Notes: generated by a model not told the origin, from the sequence alone. Shown: positions 8,339-17,330, counted from the stretch's first letter. The stretch is 64,000 nt of DNA from Thermosipho ferrireducens (GCF_017358165.1 NZ_CP071446.1:992001-1056000); one strand, 5' to 3'. Numbers and translations are program-made.

Positions 8339-10140
8339 TTGTCTTCATCTCCTATTCTTAACATAGCGAGAAAAGCTTCTTGAGGAATACTCACTCGTCC
8401 AATTTCTCTCATGCGTTTTTTACCTTCTTTTTGTTTTTCAAGAAGTTTCATTTTTCTTGTAACATCACCACCGTAACATTTAGCAAGTACATCTTTTCTT
8501 AGGGCCTTTATGGTGGAACGCGCAATAATTCTTCCTCCGGCTTTTGCCTGAATAGGAATTTCAAACTGATGTTGTGGGATTAGTTCGGCAAGTTTATCAA
8601 CAAGTTTACGGGCAACTGTATAAGCTTTGCTTTTGTGGGCAATGATAGAAAGAGCATCTACAGGTTCTTTGTTGACCAGTACGGCGACCTTTACGAGATC
8701 GCTTTTTCTGTATCCTATGAATTCATAATCCATTGAAGCGTATCCTCGACTTACGGCTTTCATCCTATCAAAGAAATCGAAAACGATTTCTGCAAGAGGA
8801 ACTTCAAAAATTAATACGACTCTTTCATGCCCGGCGTTTTCCGTGGAAATCATAACACCGCGTCTTTCAGTCTGGACAAGATTCATAAGTTTTCCTATGT
8901 ATTCTGGCGGGGTTATAATTGAAAGTTTTATATATGGTTCATAGATTTCCTGAATTTCACCTTCTTCTGGAAACTTGGCGGGATCATTTATTAAAATTTC
9001 AGTTCCATCTTTCAAGATAATTTTATATTCAACATTAGGAGCAGTTAGTATTACTGTCATATCAAATTCTCTTGTTAGTCTTTCTTTTACAACATCCATA
9101 TGTAATAACCCTAAAAAACCGCAGCGAAATCCAAATCCCAGCGCTGGAGAATGATCAGGCTTATAAACTAATGCTGAGTCGTTGAGTTTGAGTTTTTCCA
9201 GAGCCTTTCTGAGTTCTTCGTAATATTCAGGTACACCTGGGTACATTCCTGCATAAACCATTGGTTTTATCTCCTGATAACCTGGTAGTGGTGTTTCAAT
9301 TGGTTCAATCGCACTTGTTATAGTATCACCAACACGTGCGAGAGAAACTTCTTTTATTCCTGCTATTATGTATCCTATATCTCCAGCTTTGAGAGATTTG
9401 GTAGGAGTCATTTCAGGAGTAAAGGCGCCAACTTCACTTACTTCGTATGTCTGGCGATTTGAAAAAATCATTATTTTGTCTCCAGGTTTTACAATTCCAT
9501 CAAAAACGCGGACATATATAATAACTCCCCTATATTTATCATATTTTGCATCAAATATTAGTGCTTTAAGTTTATTTGATTCGTTACCTGTTGGTGCAGG
9601 TATTTTTTCTAAAATTAGTTCGAGAAGTTCTTCTACGCCAGTTCCTTCTTTTGCGCTAATTTTATGGATTTCATCTCTTGGAATTCCTATAAGATCTTCT
9701 ATCTCTGATTCTGTCTCTTCTATGTTTGCATTTGGAAGATCTATTTTATTAATCACTGGAATAATTTCAAGGTCATGTTCCAGAGCTTTATATGTATTTG
9801 CAACTGTCTGTGCCTGCACACCTTGTGTGGCATCAACAAGGAGGATAGCACCTTCGACTGCAGCCATACTTCGGTCGACTTCGTAAGTGAAGTCCACGTG
9901 TCCAGGTGTATCCACTATATTTATTTCGTACAACTCTCCCTTCTTTGATTTATAAAAAACACGAAGTGGATGTGATTTTATGGTTATACCTCTTTCCCTT
10001 TCTATATCCATACTATCTAAGTATTGCTCACGCATTTTACGAGGTTCTATTGCACCTGTGATTTCCAGAATTCTGTCACTGAGAGTAGTTTTCCCGTGAT
10101 CTATATGTGCGATAATGCATATATTTTTAATGTTTTTCAA
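8335..10140 (-). CDS. lepA: Elongation factor 4 (LepA), translational GTPase
   Basis: LepA binds the ribosome and acts in initiation or back-translocation under stress. At 601 residues it has the usual length. The GTPase motifs are in order: AHIDHGKTTL (G1), the switch region RERGIT, VDTPGH (G3) and NKIDLP (G4). The EF-G-like domains follow, and the C-terminus carries the LepA-specific domain with KAGGRIIARSTI and KCYGGDVTRK. The TTG start at 10140 lies inside the end of murD (4-base overlap) behind GGAGGCGG. Confidence 0.98.
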   Translation of the reverse strand: MKNIKNICIIAHIDHGKTTLSDRILEITGAIEPRKMREQYLDSMDIERERGITIKSHPLRVFYKSKKGELYEINIVDTPGHVDFTYEVDRSMAAVEGAILLVDATQGVQAQTVANTYKALEHDLEIIPVINKIDLPNANIEETESEIEDLIGIPRDEIHKISAKEGTGVEELLELILEKIPAPTGNESNKLKALIFDAKYDKYRGVIIYVRVFDGIVKPGDKIMIFSNRQTYEVSEVGAFTPEMTPTKSLKAGDIGYIIAGIKEVSLARVGDTITSAIEPIETPLPGYQEIKPMVYAGMYPGVPEYYEELRKALEKLKLNDSALVYKPDHSPALGFGFRCGFLGLLHMDVVKERLTREFDMTVILTAPNVEYKIILKDGTEILINDPAKFPEEGEIQEIYEPYIKLSIITPPEYIGKLMNLVQTERRGVMISTENAGHERVVLIFEVPLAEIVFDFFDRMKAVSRGYASMDYEFIGYRKSDLVKVAVLVNKEPVDALSIIAHKSKAYTVARKLVDKLAELIPQHQFEIPIQAKAGGRIIARSTIKALRKDVLAKCYGGDVTRKMKLLEKQKEGKKRMREIGRVSIPQEAFLAMLRIGDEDN

Positions 10141-11414
10141 AATTCCGCCTCCTTAAGACTTTCAACAATTTTTTTAAAATGGGCTCCTCGTTCCTCAAAA
10201 TTTTTGTAAGCATCAAAACTTGCGCCAGCAGGGCTTAAAAGTATTACGTCACCTTTTTGAGCGTTTTGAAAACAAAAATTTACAGCTTTTTCTATATCGG
10301 GGAATTCTTTATAAAATATTCCAATGTTCTCCAGATAGGGTTTCAAATTTTTTGCAATGGGACCAACAATAGTTACGAATTTTGCATGGTTTTTAATTGT
10401 ATTAACGAGTTCGGTGTAGTCTTCATTTTTACCTACGCCAGCAAGTATTAAAAGAAGATTTTCATCAAAATTTTCTATAGCTTTTATAACTGCAGCGGCG
10501 TTTGTTGCTTTAGAATCATTAAAAAATTTTATACCGTTAATTTCCGAAACATACTCCATACGGTGCGGAAGATTCTTAAAGTCTTTTAAATAGTCTATGT
10601 TAAATTTGAACCCAATACTTTCTATTATTACCTTTGCAGCAGTGATATTTTCTATGTTTTGTTTGTAACGTAAATGAGGAGGTAAGTTGGAGAATTCAAG
10701 TTCAGGATAGAATGGAATTTTTTTTGCTTTAACAATTGATAATTTTTTGAAAATTTCAGGATCATATGCGTTGTAAACAAATATGTCATTTCTATTCTGA
10801 AAAGCAGTAATTTTGAACTTTGACATTACATAATGTTCCATATCGGGATGCCAATTTAGATGATTCGGGTATATATTTAAAATGGCAGCGACATCTGGCT
10901 TGAAATAATCTGACCAGTAAAGTTGAAAACTACTTACTTCTAATACAAGGTATTCTGTTCTTATGTTGTTATTCAAAAGTGTTGAAACAGGTATTCCAAT
11001 ATTACCTCCTATAGTAGAAGATGTTTGCTTTAATAGAACATGATTAATTATAGAAACAGTTGTGCTCTTACCTACAGAGCCAGTTACTGCTATGATTTTC
11101 GGTGACCAACCTGTATTTTTTAGTTCATTGATACAGAAAGACAATTCTGTAGAGATTTTAATGTTTTCTTTTAATGCATTTTCAATTATTGGATGGTTGT
11201 ATATAATCCCTGGACTTACCAAAATAATATCTGCATTTAACACTTTATTGGTGTGTCCCAGCTCTTCAAAGTCGATTCCATGTTTTATTAAAAATTTTCT
11301 ATCTGAATCTTTTAATTTTTTCGCTTCGCTGACGAAAATTTCTACTTTTTTTCCCAAAAGATACTTAAGAATTTCTTTATTACTAAGCCCAAAACCAAGC
11401 AGGGAATATTTCAT
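10137..11414 (-). CDS. murD: UDP-N-acetylmuramoylalanine--D-glutamate ligase
   Basis: MurD adds D-glutamate to UDP-MurNAc-L-alanine in cytoplasmic peptidoglycan synthesis. The 425-residue protein has the Mur-ligase P-loop as AVTGSVGKSTTVSII (about residue 110), the central-domain ILNIYPNHLNWH motif and the C-terminal FNDSKATNAAA motif that positions the substrate. It is separate from the murE-mraY block at 41-44 kb, so the wall genes are dispersed. It is the first gene of its operon, with its own promoter-like sequence about 35 bases upstream. Confidence 0.96.
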   Translation of the reverse strand: MKYSLLGFGLSNKEILKYLLGKKVEIFVSEAKKLKDSDRKFLIKHGIDFEELGHTNKVLNADIILVSPGIIYNHPIIENALKENIKISTELSFCINELKNTGWSPKIIAVTGSVGKSTTVSIINHVLLKQTSSTIGGNIGIPVSTLLNNNIRTEYLVLEVSSFQLYWSDYFKPDVAAILNIYPNHLNWHPDMEHYVMSKFKITAFQNRNDIFVYNAYDPEIFKKLSIVKAKKIPFYPELEFSNLPPHLRYKQNIENITAAKVIIESIGFKFNIDYLKDFKNLPHRMEYVSEINGIKFFNDSKATNAAAVIKAIENFDENLLLILAGVGKNEDYTELVNTIKNHAKFVTIVGPIAKNLKPYLENIGIFYKEFPDIEKAVNFCFQNAQKGDVILLSPAGASFDAYKNFEERGAHFKKIVESLKEAEF

Positions 11415-11447
11415 GTTTTTCCACTCCTGACTTTTGTTTCTCTCACA

Positions 11448-11475
11448 ATTTTAACATACAAACATAAGTTAACAA
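11448..11475 (-). promoter_or_regulatory. Putative promoter for murD-lepA operon
   Basis: On the minus strand TTGTTA (11470-11475) is followed after 16 bases by TAAAAT (11448-11453), about 34 bases upstream of the murD ATG. It lies just after the trmFO hairpin, which fits a transcription unit boundary. Confidence 0.5.
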
Positions 11476-11503
11476 AGAAAAAGTTTCTGTAAAGGTACAG
11501 AAA
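11471..11503 (-). terminator. Putative rho-independent terminator after trmFO
   Basis: A perfect 8-base inverted repeat, TTTCTGTA / TACAGAAA with a 4-base loop (11484-11503), is followed on the minus strand by a T-rich run (CTTTTTCTTTG). It lies 36 bases beyond the trmFO stop. The stem is AT-rich, so the strength is uncertain. Confidence 0.5.
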
Positions 11504-11539
11504 TAGTTATAGGAATGATAATTCAGAAAATTTGAATGT

Positions 11540-12856
11540 TTATATACAAAGTTCATTTTTCACAAAGTTTCTCATTATCTCCAGGCAACGATTAGACAAA
11601 TATTTTCTTCTATCATTTTTGTTTTTTATAATTTTTTCCAGAGGAAGAAGGCCAAAATTAGCATACATGGGTTTTAATTCTTTTGCAGATGTTATGTAAT
11701 CTAACAATGCGCCAATCATGGTCTTTTTTGGAAAAGGTAACATTTTTTCACCTGTTAAAATTCTTCGTATGTTTATTCCAACATAAATGCCTGTTGCTGC
11801 TGATTCTGCGTATCCTTCTACCCCTGTAATTTGTCCTGCAAAGAAAAGGTTTTTGTATTTTTTGTGTCTCAAAAATTTGTCTAAAACGTGTGGTGAATCG
11901 ATATAGGTGTTTCTATGCATTACACCATAGCGTAAAATCTCAGCATTCTCAAGTCCCGGGATCATTTTAATGATTCTGGATTGTTCTTTCCATTTGAGCC
12001 TTGTTTGGAATCCAACTATATTGTACATTGTTCCTTCTTCATTTTCTTTTCTTAGTTGAACAACTGCGTACGGTTTCTTACCACTTTTAGGGTCTGTTAT
12101 TCCCACTGGTTTCATTGGTCCGTATCTAAGTGAATCTATCCCAGTCTTTGCAATTTCCTCTATTGGTTGACATCTTTCGAACAAAAGCTTTCTATCAAAC
12201 CCCTCTATTTTTACAATTTGAGAAGATATAAGAGCATTATAAAATCTCTCGTATTCCTTTTTTGTTAAGGGGCAATTTATATAATCACCTGTTCCGACTC
12301 CATACCTATCGCCAAAGAAGCAAATGTCATAGTTTATGCTTTCTGCAGAAATTATAGGGGATACAGCGTCGAAAAAATTTAGAAAACCATTGGTTATTTT
12401 AGAGAGCCATTCTGCTAATTTTCCATCGGTAGTAGGACCTGTAGCGATAACCCATATTTTGCTGGGATTGGATAAGTCGATTTCTGTAATCTCTTTTCTA
12501 ATGATTTCAACGTTTGGTAAGAGTTTTATTTTATTTGTTATGCATTCTGAAAATAATTTTCTATCAACAGCTAAGGCTTTACCAGCTGGGATTCTTGTTT
12601 TTTTAGCGCATTTTATTACTAAAGAATCCAGCATTTCCATTTCAGCTTTTAAAACGCCTTCTGCATTTTCTAACTTTTCAGATTTTAACGAATTGCTGCA
12701 TACAAGTTCTGCGAAATTTTCAGAACTGTGAACCGGTGAAAATTTTACAGGTTTTTGCTCAAAAAGTTTAATTTCAATATTGTTGTATTTAGATAGTTGC
12801 CAGGCTACTTCCACCCCAGCTAAACCAGCTCCAATGATATTTACTTCAAGATTCAA
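11540..12856 (-). CDS. trmFO: Folate-dependent tRNA (uracil-54-C5)-methyltransferase TrmFO
   Basis: TrmFO methylates U54 of the tRNA T-loop using methylene-tetrahydrofolate and FAD. The N-terminus has the FAD-binding IIGAGLAGVEVAWQL motif. The family cysteine regions are seen in ELVCSNSLKS and the C-terminal GQITGVEGYAESAATGI. The 438-residue length is normal for the family. I moved the start from an in-frame GTG that lies inside the ribosome-binding site to the TTG at 12856, five bases after AAGGTGA. It overlaps the end of fmt by 11 bases. Confidence 0.95.
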   Translation of the reverse strand: MNLEVNIIGAGLAGVEVAWQLSKYNNIEIKLFEQKPVKFSPVHSSENFAELVCSNSLKSEKLENAEGVLKAEMEMLDSLVIKCAKKTRIPAGKALAVDRKLFSECITNKIKLLPNVEIIRKEITEIDLSNPSKIWVIATGPTTDGKLAEWLSKITNGFLNFFDAVSPIISAESINYDICFFGDRYGVGTGDYINCPLTKKEYERFYNALISSQIVKIEGFDRKLLFERCQPIEEIAKTGIDSLRYGPMKPVGITDPKSGKKPYAVVQLRKENEEGTMYNIVGFQTRLKWKEQSRIIKMIPGLENAEILRYGVMHRNTYIDSPHVLDKFLRHKKYKNLFFAGQITGVEGYAESAATGIYVGINIRRILTGEKMLPFPKKTMIGALLDYITSAKELKPMYANFGLLPLEKIIKNKNDRRKYLSNRCLEIMRNFVKNELCI

Positions 12857-13763
12857 ATATGTCACCTTCCTTTATTAATTTTCCGTTTTTAGCTTCAAAG
12901 AATGTTATTTTCTTTTTCCCTGGAAATTGGATATATTTAACTTTTATAATTCCATCATTACAACAGATAGTAGCTCCTTCTTTTGATATATTTATAATCT
13001 TTCCTGGAGCAAATTGTAATTTTTCAGGTGCGTGGTAAAAAACATGAAAAACTTTTACATTTTTTCCATGAATAAATGTTTGAGCTCCCGGGAATGGATC
13101 ATAAGCCCTGATTTTGTTTTTCACTTTTTCAAAACTATTGTGAAAATCTATTTTTAAGTCGCTTTTTGATATTTTAGGAGCATAAGTGGCAAGATGTTCA
13201 TCTTGAGGAGTTAATTTTAAAGGGTATTTTTCTAAAAACTCTATAAGCAGTTCTTTTCCAATAATGATAAGTTTTTCATAAAGTTCTCCGTATGTTTCGT
13301 ACATTCCAATTTTTGTTTCTTTTTTTAATGCAATTGGTCCATTGTCCATTCCTTCTCCTATTTTGAAAATAGTTATACCTGTTTTGTTTTCGCCATTTTC
13401 TAAAGCTCTTTGAATAGGAGCGGCTCCACGATATTTTGGTAAGAGTGATGCATGAATATTATAAAAAGGTATCTGGTCTAAAAATGGTTGTTTTAAAAGT
13501 TTACCGTAAGCAACAACAATGCCTATGTCTGGTTTTGTTTCATCGATTATTTTTATCCCTTCTTTTGAAAGGGATTTTGGTTGAAATACAGGGATTTTAA
13601 ATCTTTGAGCAATTGTTTTTACCGGCGTTGGCTCCAGTTTTTTCCCACGGCCTCTTGGTTTATCCGGTTGTGATATTACACCTACCACATTGTATTTTTT
13701 TTCTAATAAGTATTTTAAGTGTTCTGCTGCAAATTCAGGGGTACCAAGAAAAAGAATTTTCAC
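12846..13763 (-). CDS. fmt: Methionyl-tRNA formyltransferase
   Basis: Fmt formylates initiator Met-tRNA using 10-formyl-tetrahydrofolate. The 305-residue protein shows the N-terminal LFLGTPEFAAEH, the folate and catalytic motif NIHASLLPKYRGAAPIQ with the catalytic Asn and His, and the following aspartate in the GITIFKIGEGMDNG region. A C-terminal OB-like domain (about 205-305) binds tRNA. The GTG start at 13763 follows AGGAGGGAG. It lies between rsmA and trmFO in a translation-linked operon. Confidence 0.96.
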   Translation of the reverse strand: MKILFLGTPEFAAEHLKYLLEKKYNVVGVISQPDKPRGRGKKLEPTPVKTIAQRFKIPVFQPKSLSKEGIKIIDETKPDIGIVVAYGKLLKQPFLDQIPFYNIHASLLPKYRGAAPIQRALENGENKTGITIFKIGEGMDNGPIALKKETKIGMYETYGELYEKLIIIGKELLIEFLEKYPLKLTPQDEHLATYAPKISKSDLKIDFHNSFEKVKNKIRAYDPFPGAQTFIHGKNVKVFHVFYHAPEKLQFAPGKIINISKEGATICCNDGIIKVKYIQFPGKKKITFFEAKNGKLIKEGDIFES

Positions 13764-13790
13764 AAAACTCCCTCCTATTTTTTAAAATCT

Positions 13791-13810
13791 AAGCCCCTTT
13801 ATAGGGGCTT
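13791..13810 (-). terminator. Hairpin at the end of rsmA, possible terminator
   Basis: A 7-base GC-rich stem, AAGCCCC / GGGGCTT with a 6-base loop, overlaps the rsmA stop codon. On the minus strand only AGATTTTAAAAAA follows, so it may stall or reduce transcription into fmt rather than end it. On the plus strand it is followed by five Ts, but no plus-strand gene ends here. Confidence 0.35.
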
Positions 13811-14599
13811 TTTGTACACGATTTTCCACATTTTTAGAAAATCTCTTTCGCTGATATCTTCCGGTCTTTTCGTTAAATCTATTTCTTTTTCAAGGAGTTC
13901 AATTTGTTCTTTGTTCAAAAACGTTTTCAGGTTATTTCTTAAAGTTTTTCTTTTTTGTCTAAAACAATTAGAAACAAATTGCCAATAAAGTTCAAGGTTT
14001 TCGTTTTTAAGGCTTTCTTTCTTTTTTTTAAAGAAAATAACACTACTGTCGATTTCCGGATTTGGAACGAAGTTACTTTTTGAGACATTAAGAACTTTTT
14101 TGATTTCACAGATACTTTGAACAACTACAGTTAAAAAGCCTCTATTTGAATCTCCAGGTTTAGAAAGCAATCTTTCCCCTACTTCTTTTTGAACCATTAA
14201 ATATGCATCAAAAAAATTTGAAAATAATATTTTTTTTATAACATGTCCAGTTATAGAGTATGGAATATTGGAAATACACCTGAAATTTTCTGGTAAAAAT
14301 GAAAGGTCCAGTTTTAAAATATCATCAAATATGAGGTGTAAATTTTTATAGTGTTTAAGCCTGTAAAGGACATCTTTTAATTGTAAGTCAATTTCCACAG
14401 CATATACAAATGCTCCCGTTTTCAAGAGCGCTTCTGTGAGCGTTCCAGCTCCTGCTCCTATTTCTAAAATAACATCATCGTCTTTTACGTTTGCAATATT
14501 TACTATTTTTTCGGCAACTGAAATGTTACTCAAAAAATTTTGCCCCAGATTTTTATTTAATTTTATTCCATAAAGTTTAAGTAGTTCGGAAGTTTTCAT
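13799..14599 (-). CDS. rsmA: 16S rRNA dimethyladenosine transferase RsmA (KsgA)
   Basis: RsmA dimethylates the two adjacent adenosines in the 3'-terminal hairpin of 16S rRNA late in small-subunit assembly. The 266-residue protein has the family N-terminus KLNKNLGQNFL, the SAM motif ILEIGAGAGTLTEAL (about 43-57), and the catalytic motif IV as SNIPYSIT in place of the usual NLPY. A helical C-terminal domain follows. The ATG at 14599 overlaps the stop of the upstream gene by 4 bases. A GC-rich hairpin covers its stop codon. Confidence 0.95.
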   Translation of the reverse strand: MKTSELLKLYGIKLNKNLGQNFLSNISVAEKIVNIANVKDDDVILEIGAGAGTLTEALLKTGAFVYAVEIDLQLKDVLYRLKHYKNLHLIFDDILKLDLSFLPENFRCISNIPYSITGHVIKKILFSNFFDAYLMVQKEVGERLLSKPGDSNRGFLTVVVQSICEIKKVLNVSKSNFVPNPEIDSSVIFFKKKKESLKNENLELYWQFVSNCFRQKRKTLRNNLKTFLNKEQIELLEKEIDLTKRPEDISERDFLKMWKIVYKKPL

Positions 14600-15207
14600 C
14601 TTAAACTCCTCTCCACAGTCACAAAACCCGGAAATTCCATTTTTACAATTCCAGATTCATCTTTTTCAATATTAACTTTTTCGTTTTTGTATAAAAGTTG
14701 AAAAGAATCATCAAGTTTTTTCAGGGTTGCGATTCCTACTGCGTCTTTTGTTTTTCCTGGGTTAAAAAGGGCTTGAGGAATTACTATTTCAAAAATAGGC
14801 GACGGAGTTTCAAGAAGTTTTTCATAATGTGGAATCATAAAATTATTATCAAGTATAATTAGATTTTTTTTAGTCAACTTAAATGTTTTTGAACTTTGAG
14901 GCGTTTCGAAAACAAATAATGCTTCTGTACCATCGTATTGTCCAGATATTTTAGCGGTTACAGTACCATCTACTGTAAAAGTTACCAGATAATTTTTGAA
15001 GAATTCTCCGTTGTATGTAGTTGTGGATTCTACTGTGTAAACTATACCGTAATCTATAGTTGTAGTTACATGGTAACTTTCTGGAGAAATCTTATTGACA
15101 ATAGATGTACCAAGAATAGTGTCCCCTATTCTGATAGTGTAAGTTTCTGCGTTTACTAATGTTAGAAAAAGAATGCTTACTATAAGTAATACCAGAATTT
15201 TTTTCAC
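14596..15207 (-). CDS. Secreted protein of unknown function
   Basis: The 203-residue product has a clear signal peptide (about residues 1-20, MKKILVLL then cleavage near VNA-ET). The mature part looks all-beta, rich in threonine, tyrosine and valine, with no cysteines and no motif I can name. The GTG start at 15207 follows GAGGAGGG. It is the first gene of the rsmA-fmt-trmFO operon and has a promoter-like sequence upstream, so it may be periplasmic or surface-exposed in an otherwise cytoplasmic operon. Function unknown. Confidence 0.7.
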   Translation of the reverse strand: MKKILVLLIVSILFLTLVNAETYTIRIGDTILGTSIVNKISPESYHVTTTIDYGIVYTVESTTTYNGEFFKNYLVTFTVDGTVTAKISGQYDGTEALFVFETPQSSKTFKLTKKNLIILDNNFMIPHYEKLLETPSPIFEIVIPQALFNPGKTKDAVGIATLKKLDDSFQLLYKNEKVNIEKDESGIVKMEFPGFVTVERSLR

Positions 15208-15224
15208 AAAATCCCTCCTCGTGT

Positions 15225-15253
15225 ATAATGTAGTAGAAAAATTTGCAAATCAA
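15225..15253 (-). promoter_or_regulatory. Putative promoter with nearby palindromes
   Basis: On the minus strand TTGATT (15248-15253) is separated by 17 bases from CATTAT (15225-15230), shortly before the ribosome-binding site of the secreted-protein gene. The palindrome ATTTGCAAAT (15241-15250) lies within the promoter, and an AGTTAT-CAT-ATAACT inverted repeat (15264-15278) lies just upstream. Either could be an operator. Confidence 0.35.
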
Positions 15254-15325
15254 TCCAACTCTGAGTTATCATATAACTAAAGTAATTCAGGTCCTCCCTG
15301 CACATGAATGCTTGGTTTAGTCTGA

Positions 15326-16321
15326 CTATATTGATATCATGTCAGTTACGCAAAAAGCTGTGATGCACTTTCCTTCTGATTCCGGGTATATATTATTTCC
15401 AGTTTTGAATTTAAGACTTACCGGACATTTTAAAATGGAAGTTAAGCTTTCTGATATCTGTGTTCTAAATTTACCGAGCATAAAACCTGAAATAATAACA
15501 CAATCTACATTTATTGGAAAAAAGCCTTTTTCTTTTACTAAGCGTAACACATCGAGTAACATCTTTTTACTGCTGAAGCCTTTTGGTGTAACAGATTTTG
15601 GGAATAATTCACCTATGTCTTTCTGTAAAGAAACGCCAACTATCGAATCTATTATGCTATGAATTATTACATCTGCGTCTGAGTGACCTTCGAGACCAAA
15701 ATCCGCAGGTATCTGAACACCACCTAAAAAGAGTTTTTTGTTTTTTGTTGTGGGATGTGTATCCCAGCCTATTCCACTAATTGTTCTATAGCGTGTTGTT
15801 CTAAACATTCTTGTCATAATTTTATTTGGTTTTCCACTTAAAATGAATCCTAAATTTTTGTATTTTTCTACTTCTTCTTCAAGTATGTCTGTTATGATTC
15901 TTGAGAACTCAAACTGTCTTATAAGTATGTATAATAATTCAGCTGTAATGTCAGGGGTTTTTCCTACAAGTGATATTATATATACATCATCTGTGCTAAA
16001 ATCTATAAGAATTTGACCAATAACTGATGCTAATTTTATACCAGTACCTAAAACTTTTAGACCAAGAATTCTGAACCACCTTTCGTATCGATGTCTAAAC
16101 GCTTCTTTAGTGGCGTAAAGGAGTATCCCCAGAACTTCTCCATCCTCGTTTTCCAGCACTATAGAGTTTTCTGATAAAAATGGCGGAATGTTTAAAGAAA
16201 GAGCTTTTTCTAAAACAAAACTTGCATTTTTGAAAAGATAATCATAATAATTTTTCTTTTCTTTATAAATTAGTTCTGCACACATTTTTATGTTGTTTTT
16301 GTTTATTTTTGTTATTCTCAT
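15326..16321 (-). CDS. ispF: Fusion: GNAT-like domain + IspF (MEcPP synthase)
   Basis: The C-terminal half (about residues 180-331) is 2-C-methyl-D-erythritol 2,4-cyclodiphosphate synthase, of the MEP isoprenoid pathway. The zinc ligands are present as GWDTHP (Asp, His) and GHSDADVIIH (His), with DIGELFP and INVDCVIIS following. The usual Thr-Thr-x-Glu loop near the C-terminus is replaced by KTGNNIYPESEG. The first 175 residues are not IspF; they have the beta/alpha layout and IVLENEDGEVLGILLY strand pair of an acetyltransferase (GNAT) fold, but this is tentative. Normal IspF is about 155 residues. dxs of the same pathway starts the same gene run. Confidence 0.85.
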   Translation of the reverse strand: MRITKINKNNIKMCAELIYKEKKNYYDYLFKNASFVLEKALSLNIPPFLSENSIVLENEDGEVLGILLYATKEAFRHRYERWFRILGLKVLGTGIKLASVIGQILIDFSTDDVYIISLVGKTPDITAELLYILIRQFEFSRIITDILEEEVEKYKNLGFILSGKPNKIMTRMFRTTRYRTISGIGWDTHPTTKNKKLFLGGVQIPADFGLEGHSDADVIIHSIIDSIVGVSLQKDIGELFPKSVTPKGFSSKKMLLDVLRLVKEKGFFPINVDCVIISGFMLGKFRTQISESLTSILKCPVSLKFKTGNNIYPESEGKCITAFCVTDMISI

Positions 16322-16340
16322 TTTTACACCTCGTTTGTAA

Positions 16341-17330
16341 CTAAAGAATTTTAAGTATGTATAATATTATAATCAGGAAACCAGCAAAAAACATAGTAGT
16401 CAGGAATGCTATAAGGAGTTCTGAACCGGTAAATACAGGGGAATGAGAAGGGCGTATAACTTTAATTTTTCCATGGGTTTTAATTTCTTCAACTCTTTTT
16501 GAGCTTTTTAGTAAAGTTTCATCATGTAGTAATTTTAGGCTTGGGCTTACGACAAACTTTCCGATTATATTTTCTCCAAGGTCGATTTTTATTAAAAAGA
16601 GATTTCCTTTTTTCGTTTTTATGATTTCTTTTCCTATGATCTTTCCAGGGAAAGGTTTGATTTTCGAACCTGAAAAATTGTTAGGATATACTTCCTTTAA
16701 TTTTTCTTCCGTTGAACTTATATCTACAGGTACGACATATAATATATCTTCTATATCAAACTTGGTTATGGAAACTCCGTTGATTGGATCAATTACCGGG
16801 AAAAATTCCGGAATGTTTTCTAAGTCTGGTCGTTTGTAAATTTTTGCTATCTCTTCATCCTCAAAGTCTCCTTTCATTTCTAAAACGGTTAGTGCGGAAT
16901 ATTCCTCCAGACTTATACCATCAAAAGCTATTTTCAACTCAGCTTTTGGAGACCAATCTTCTATGAGGTTGGAGATAATGAGTTCAAGAACACCTTCATC
17001 ATTTTCTTTTACTGCCGTTGTAAATTCTATGCCAAGTGCAAGTTTGCCACGTTTGTTCATCATGGTATTTAAAAATGTGTTGAAGGATAATGTAAGATCA
17101 GATACTACAGTTTCCTCTTCTAAAAGGTCTTTTTTTAGTTTTTCGAGTTTTTCTCGAAATTCGATGATATTTTCTTCCATAGTAAAAGAATCCAGATGTT
17201 CAGAGAACCTCATGGGAACTATTATAAAATCATATTCCGGAGCATTGTTTGCTTTTCCGAAGAAATATCCTATGAACTCTTCAGCAGTTGCTTTGCTTCT
17301 TCCCTTCACTTTCACAAAGTATAAATCCAC
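16341..17330 (-). CDS. Tail-anchored protein of unknown function
   Basis: The 329-residue product is mostly soluble and acidic, with a single hydrophobic helix at the extreme C-terminus (about residues 305-327), the layout of a tail-anchored membrane protein. A coiled-coil-like stretch lies near residues 55-75 (EFREKLEKLKKDLLEEE). I recognise no catalytic motif; it may correspond to a Thermotogota-restricted DUF family. The GTG start at 17330 is ten bases after AAGGAGG. It lies between glgC and the ispF fusion. Function unknown. Confidence 0.7.
   Translation of the reverse strand: MDLYFVKVKGRSKATAEEFIGYFFGKANNAPEYDFIIVPMRFSEHLDSFTMEENIIEFREKLEKLKKDLLEEETVVSDLTLSFNTFLNTMMNKRGKLALGIEFTTAVKENDEGVLELIISNLIEDWSPKAELKIAFDGISLEEYSALTVLEMKGDFEDEEIAKIYKRPDLENIPEFFPVIDPINGVSITKFDIEDILYVVPVDISSTEEKLKEVYPNNFSGSKIKPFPGKIIGKEIIKTKKGNLFLIKIDLGENIIGKFVVSPSLKLLHDETLLKSSKRVEEIKTHGKIKVIRPSHSPVFTGSELLIAFLTTMFFAGFLIIILYILKIL

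Noticed and set aside
9368-9886. A 172-codon plus-strand frame inside lepA.
   Set aside because: It is antisense to a highly conserved gene, has a serine- and arginine-rich composition typical of shadow frames, and no ribosome-binding site.
12336-12731. A 131-codon plus-strand frame inside trmFO.
   Set aside because: Antisense shadow of a conserved gene with no supporting start signal.
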